From Strongylocentrotus droebachiensis (taxonomy: Eukaryota > Echinodermata > Echinoidea > Camarodonta > Strongylocentrotidae), in assembly GCA_035222895.1 (NCBI GenBank), contig JAVYIG010000067.1:248001-312000 (forward strand): a stretch of 64,000 nt of DNA, read 5' to 3'. The notes beneath the pieces were generated by a model that did not search any database, had not been told where the DNA came from, and saw nothing but the letters and a program-made list of their open reading frames with translations. Positions 60,861 through 64,000 of the stretch are shown one piece after another. The stretch's first letter is position 1, and every line of letters starts with the position of its first letter. Made by a program: the position numbers and the translations under genes.

Positions 60861-62007
60861 TTTAGACTAAGGCGAATGTAACAGGTCATGGCGAAAAATA
60901 TGTAAATATGACGACTCGTTTTAAGGTTTATATAACCACAACATAAGGAACTTTTTTGTTAGTAACAGAATTCTTATTTTTCTTGGGCCATCTCCATGCA
61001 TATGTTAATGAAAATACTAGCCCGCCCCGGTGGAGCAGATAAATCATTAATTATCATAATGCTTCTAACATTTTGATTATAATTCTATCATTAATATCAA
61101 AGGAGAAGATATTTCGCTGATAAACTGTACCTTTAATTGCAGCGCTCAGGTAGTTTCAATGAAGCGCACTTGAATGTGAATATTATTACTTTTTATATGT
61201 TCCTTATTATTTGTTTTTTATCAATTTTGAGATGCGGAGAAATTTTTGTTGCAAGTTCTTCAAACAATGTTATGTCAAAAATATAACGTTAACATGCATG
61301 GTTAAAATTGGGAATAGTTGTGAATTTCGATATCTCTCTCTAAGAGAATTTTGACTCTACTTCTCCAATGGTGAGAGTTTCTGTAAATTGTACTTTTTTG
61401 TATAATTCTACATAATTATAAAGTCGGGGTCTCGGGGAATAATTTTTACAGAATGATGTATGTTTAAGATTAATGTTTTCGTCTACATTGTGGCTATTTT
61501 GTGGACGCACCGAATAATGTAAAAATGTTGACACACGTTGATAGTTATTATTTCCAAACGGGGCAAATTACAGAATGGTCTAGTCTCGTTATTGGGGACA
61601 TTGTACAAATGATATGGTAGAATAGGATTTAGCTTTGACACTTTAAAAATGAGCGTTACCACACTCCTCGAGACATTATAAATGATTGTTGAATTTTAAC
61701 CATGTTAATTGTGTCATGACTGTGTCTTAACGAATGAAAAGGAATGAAAATGAAATCAAACATGGGAAAATATAAAAATGTGTGTGTTGATCAGCTTTTG
61801 TCAGACTTGATGATATTTCACAACCTTCAATGTGTGTACCATCCAAGGGTTAAGAAGAAGAAAAAAATATGCACATTAATAACCAACGGTATCACATCTT
61901 CACTTTCCATCTCTCTCCCTTTCTCTCCCTTCCCCTCCCTTTCTTTTTATCCATCCCTCCATCCCCTTCCCTTACTCCCAATGAGCAATGTCACGGTCAT
62001 TCTATAA

Positions 62008-62011
<4 letters not shown>

Positions 62012-62053
<42 letters not shown>
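62012..62053 (+). repeat. (GA)n microsatellite
   Basis: About 20 GA units after a CT-rich stretch (61905-61980). Confidence 0.93.
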
Positions 62054-62055
<2 letters not shown>

Positions 62056-62384
62056 TCCTTTTAAAAAGTGTTGCAAAACGCAATCCATCCTTCAAACAAA
62101 TGACTGTTGACACAACAATGCATTTTGCAACATTTCTCTTTAGACTTTTGCCCCATTTTTAGGTGAACTGCACATTCCGTGATTACATAATCATTACAAA
62201 TGGGGCTTCATCGTAAAAATGTAAAGGATAATAAACATGCTTTTCAATGATAACGTAAGGTATGTTAATATACTAACAAGGGAGATATCAACGCTAAAAC
62301 TTGAATTGCTGAACTTTTTGAGCGGTTAATTTAAATCAATTTCTCCATCCCATCTCATACTCTTTTGTCACGGTCTCTTTTTTT

Positions 62385-62388
62385 TTCT

Positions 62389-62427
<39 letters not shown>

Positions 62428-62437
62428 GTCAGCCCCT
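62385..62437 (+). repeat. (CT)n microsatellite
   Basis: CTCTCT followed by a further 130 nt of C/T-rich low-complexity sequence. Confidence 0.93.
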
Positions 62438-62594
62438 CCTCCCTCTCTCTTCTCCCTCTTATTTTCTCTATCCCCCTCTCTCGCTCACTCTATAATCAAA
62501 CTCTATCCCTCTCCCTCTATCCCCTTTCATTATATTATGCCCTATATTCTCCCTCCCTCCACTTCCGTCCATCTCCTTCAACATCACCCTCGAC

Positions 62595-62825
62595 ATCACC
62601 CTTGATCACCTGTGGTCAATCATCCATGTATCACAATCATCACCAAACTCTCACACTCACCTACCAACCATCTATACATAGTTTTTTTTTTTCTTCAACA
62701 AAACACACACATCACCCTTGATCACCTGTAGTCAATCATCCATGTATCACAATCATCACCAAACTCTCACATTCACCTACCAACCATCTATACATATTTA
62801 TTTTTTTCTTCAACAAAACACACAA
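62595..62825 (+). repeat. ~114-bp tandem duplication
   Basis: ATCACCCTTGATCACCTGT, TCAATCATCCATGTATCACA, CACCTACCAACCATCTATAC and TTCTTCAACAAAACACACA occur twice in the same order with few differences. Confidence 0.9.
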
Positions 62826-64000
62826 ATGAAATGAAAGAACAGATTGTAACCGAGTTCATAATTTATTGTCACCAATGCATGCAATGACACTGAACTTTCT
62901 TATTTGTCAAATGAATTTATCACTGATAAATCCAAGTTGCAAGCTTCACTTTTGACAATCACTTAATATATGAACCCCCTGAGGCCCCCCCCCCCCCACT
63001 TTCAGAATATAATTAAGAACGTCGACCAGTATTTATGAACTTGACCTCTTTTATTTCAAAGTAAAGGTACGCTGAAGAAGTTTCAAGAAACAAATTAATT
63101 GGAAAATATGGAACGTAATAGCAGAAGAAGCAAAAAAAAAAAAAAAAAAGAGTTTTAACAAATAATATGTTACAAAACAAAAGGAAGTTCACTGCATGAC
63201 GGGCATACAGTGTAACTCCAAGAAATATTATATTTGTACACCCATTATCAGTTGTTGAGAAATAGGTTGATACACGAGTATGCAGTCTGGTTATAACTTA
63301 TAATAGAAGAAATAACCACTCAGATTAAAGAGTTTTAAAAAAAACCAGAAAACTATTATTAACATTGTTTGAAATAAACATGGTAAAAAGAAATTACCAC
63401 AGCTACATAATCTTTAACTAATTAGTGTTACCATTATGTTATTTTTAATGCCCCGTTCCATTAACAAAGATTTTTTTCAATAACTTAAGAAAATAAATTG
63501 GGAAAAATTGCAAGTTATTAAGAACAACAGGTGTTCTTTATCATCAGCTCGACACCTGCATCAAATGCACATGTCACATATATCATATAATAACTTCATC
63601 AAACAATATTCTTACAGCGAACATAATATAACAACATATTAAAAAGGTGGACATGTATTTAAAGTACAAAAATACTAATCCTCAAATCCACACATATAAT
63701 ACCTCTAGCACTGTTTCCAGACACACATTAACTGAATACACAGTAGCTGAATTAATTTGTTTACTGATTAACAAGATTAATTGAGTTATATCACCTGTTC
63801 AGATTAACAAACGCTTTGACTCGATGCAAAATGATAGCACCCAGTAATGATAACACCGAATATTTATCAGGGTTTAATAGGTGCTAATTCTTTTCATCAT
63901 CCCTTCACCACGCCCGCGCCCCTCCCCCCCCCCCCCCCCCGTCTCACTCGTCTTCAATACCGACTACATTTTGACACTTAAACAATAGTAATGATTAAAT

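Larger units (their letters stand above)
58558..64000. other. 3' UTR and right flank
   Basis: The first part is presumably the receptor 3' UTR. Beyond about 59.3 kb there is AT-rich sequence with a MITE (60.57 kb), microsatellites, a tandem duplication (62.6 kb), poly-C (62985, 63926) and poly-A (63132). No coding exon was recognised. Confidence 0.6.

Overview
This is animal genomic DNA, most likely from a sea urchin. Three features point that way. (1) An intronless histone H1 gene has a sea-urchin-type lysine/alanine-rich tail, a metazoan histone 3' stem-loop and the purine element CAAGAAAGA that follows it in sea urchin histone genes. (2) A second gene is split by long introns with GT..AG junctions. 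(3) The rest is AT-rich and full of short foldback transposons, tRNA-derived SINE fragments, (GA)n microsatellites and poly-G/poly-C runs. No bacterial operons, CRISPR arrays or rRNA genes were seen.

Layout. 1-8.96 kb: no gene recognised; tandem repeats, one SINE, one foldback element and a degenerate minisatellite. 8.97-9.9 kb: histone H1 on the minus strand, with TATA box, 224-codon CDS, stem-loop and downstream element. 10-34.9 kb: no coding gene recognised; microsatellites and several MITE-like elements, though part of this stretch may be the 5' region of the next gene. 34.9-58.56 kb: a plus-strand gene for a nicotinic acetylcholine receptor alpha subunit, closest in kind to the alpha7 class. 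58.56-64 kb: 3' flank with repeats only.

The receptor gene can be read from a 27-nt micro-exon to the stop codon as 493 residues plus a missing signal-peptide exon. Exon sizes 45, 110, 195, 87 and 110 nt match, from memory, the vertebrate alpha7 gene. The protein has all agonist-site aromatics, the Cys-loop, the vicinal Cys pair that marks an alpha subunit, a cation-type M2 with Glu at -1', and M4 just before the stop.

The most unusual feature is the exon for M3. It is present three times in a row (50573-50682, 50905-51014, 51556-51665). Each copy is exactly 110 nt, with intact splice sites and the same phases. Using two copies, or none, shifts the frame into an early stop, so only one-of-three splicing gives a receptor. 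Two copies are near-identical (3 differences in 110 nt, one amino-acid change); the third differs at 13 of 37 residues. The gene therefore appears to make at least two M3 versions by mutually exclusive splicing. The 27-nt N-terminal micro-exon (phase 1-1, skippable in frame) and a CAGCAG tandem acceptor at the last exon add further possible isoforms.

The receptor introns are crowded with small DNA transposons, including several families flanked by TTAA. All calls come from reading the sequence by eye; no alignment, database search or transcript evidence was available.
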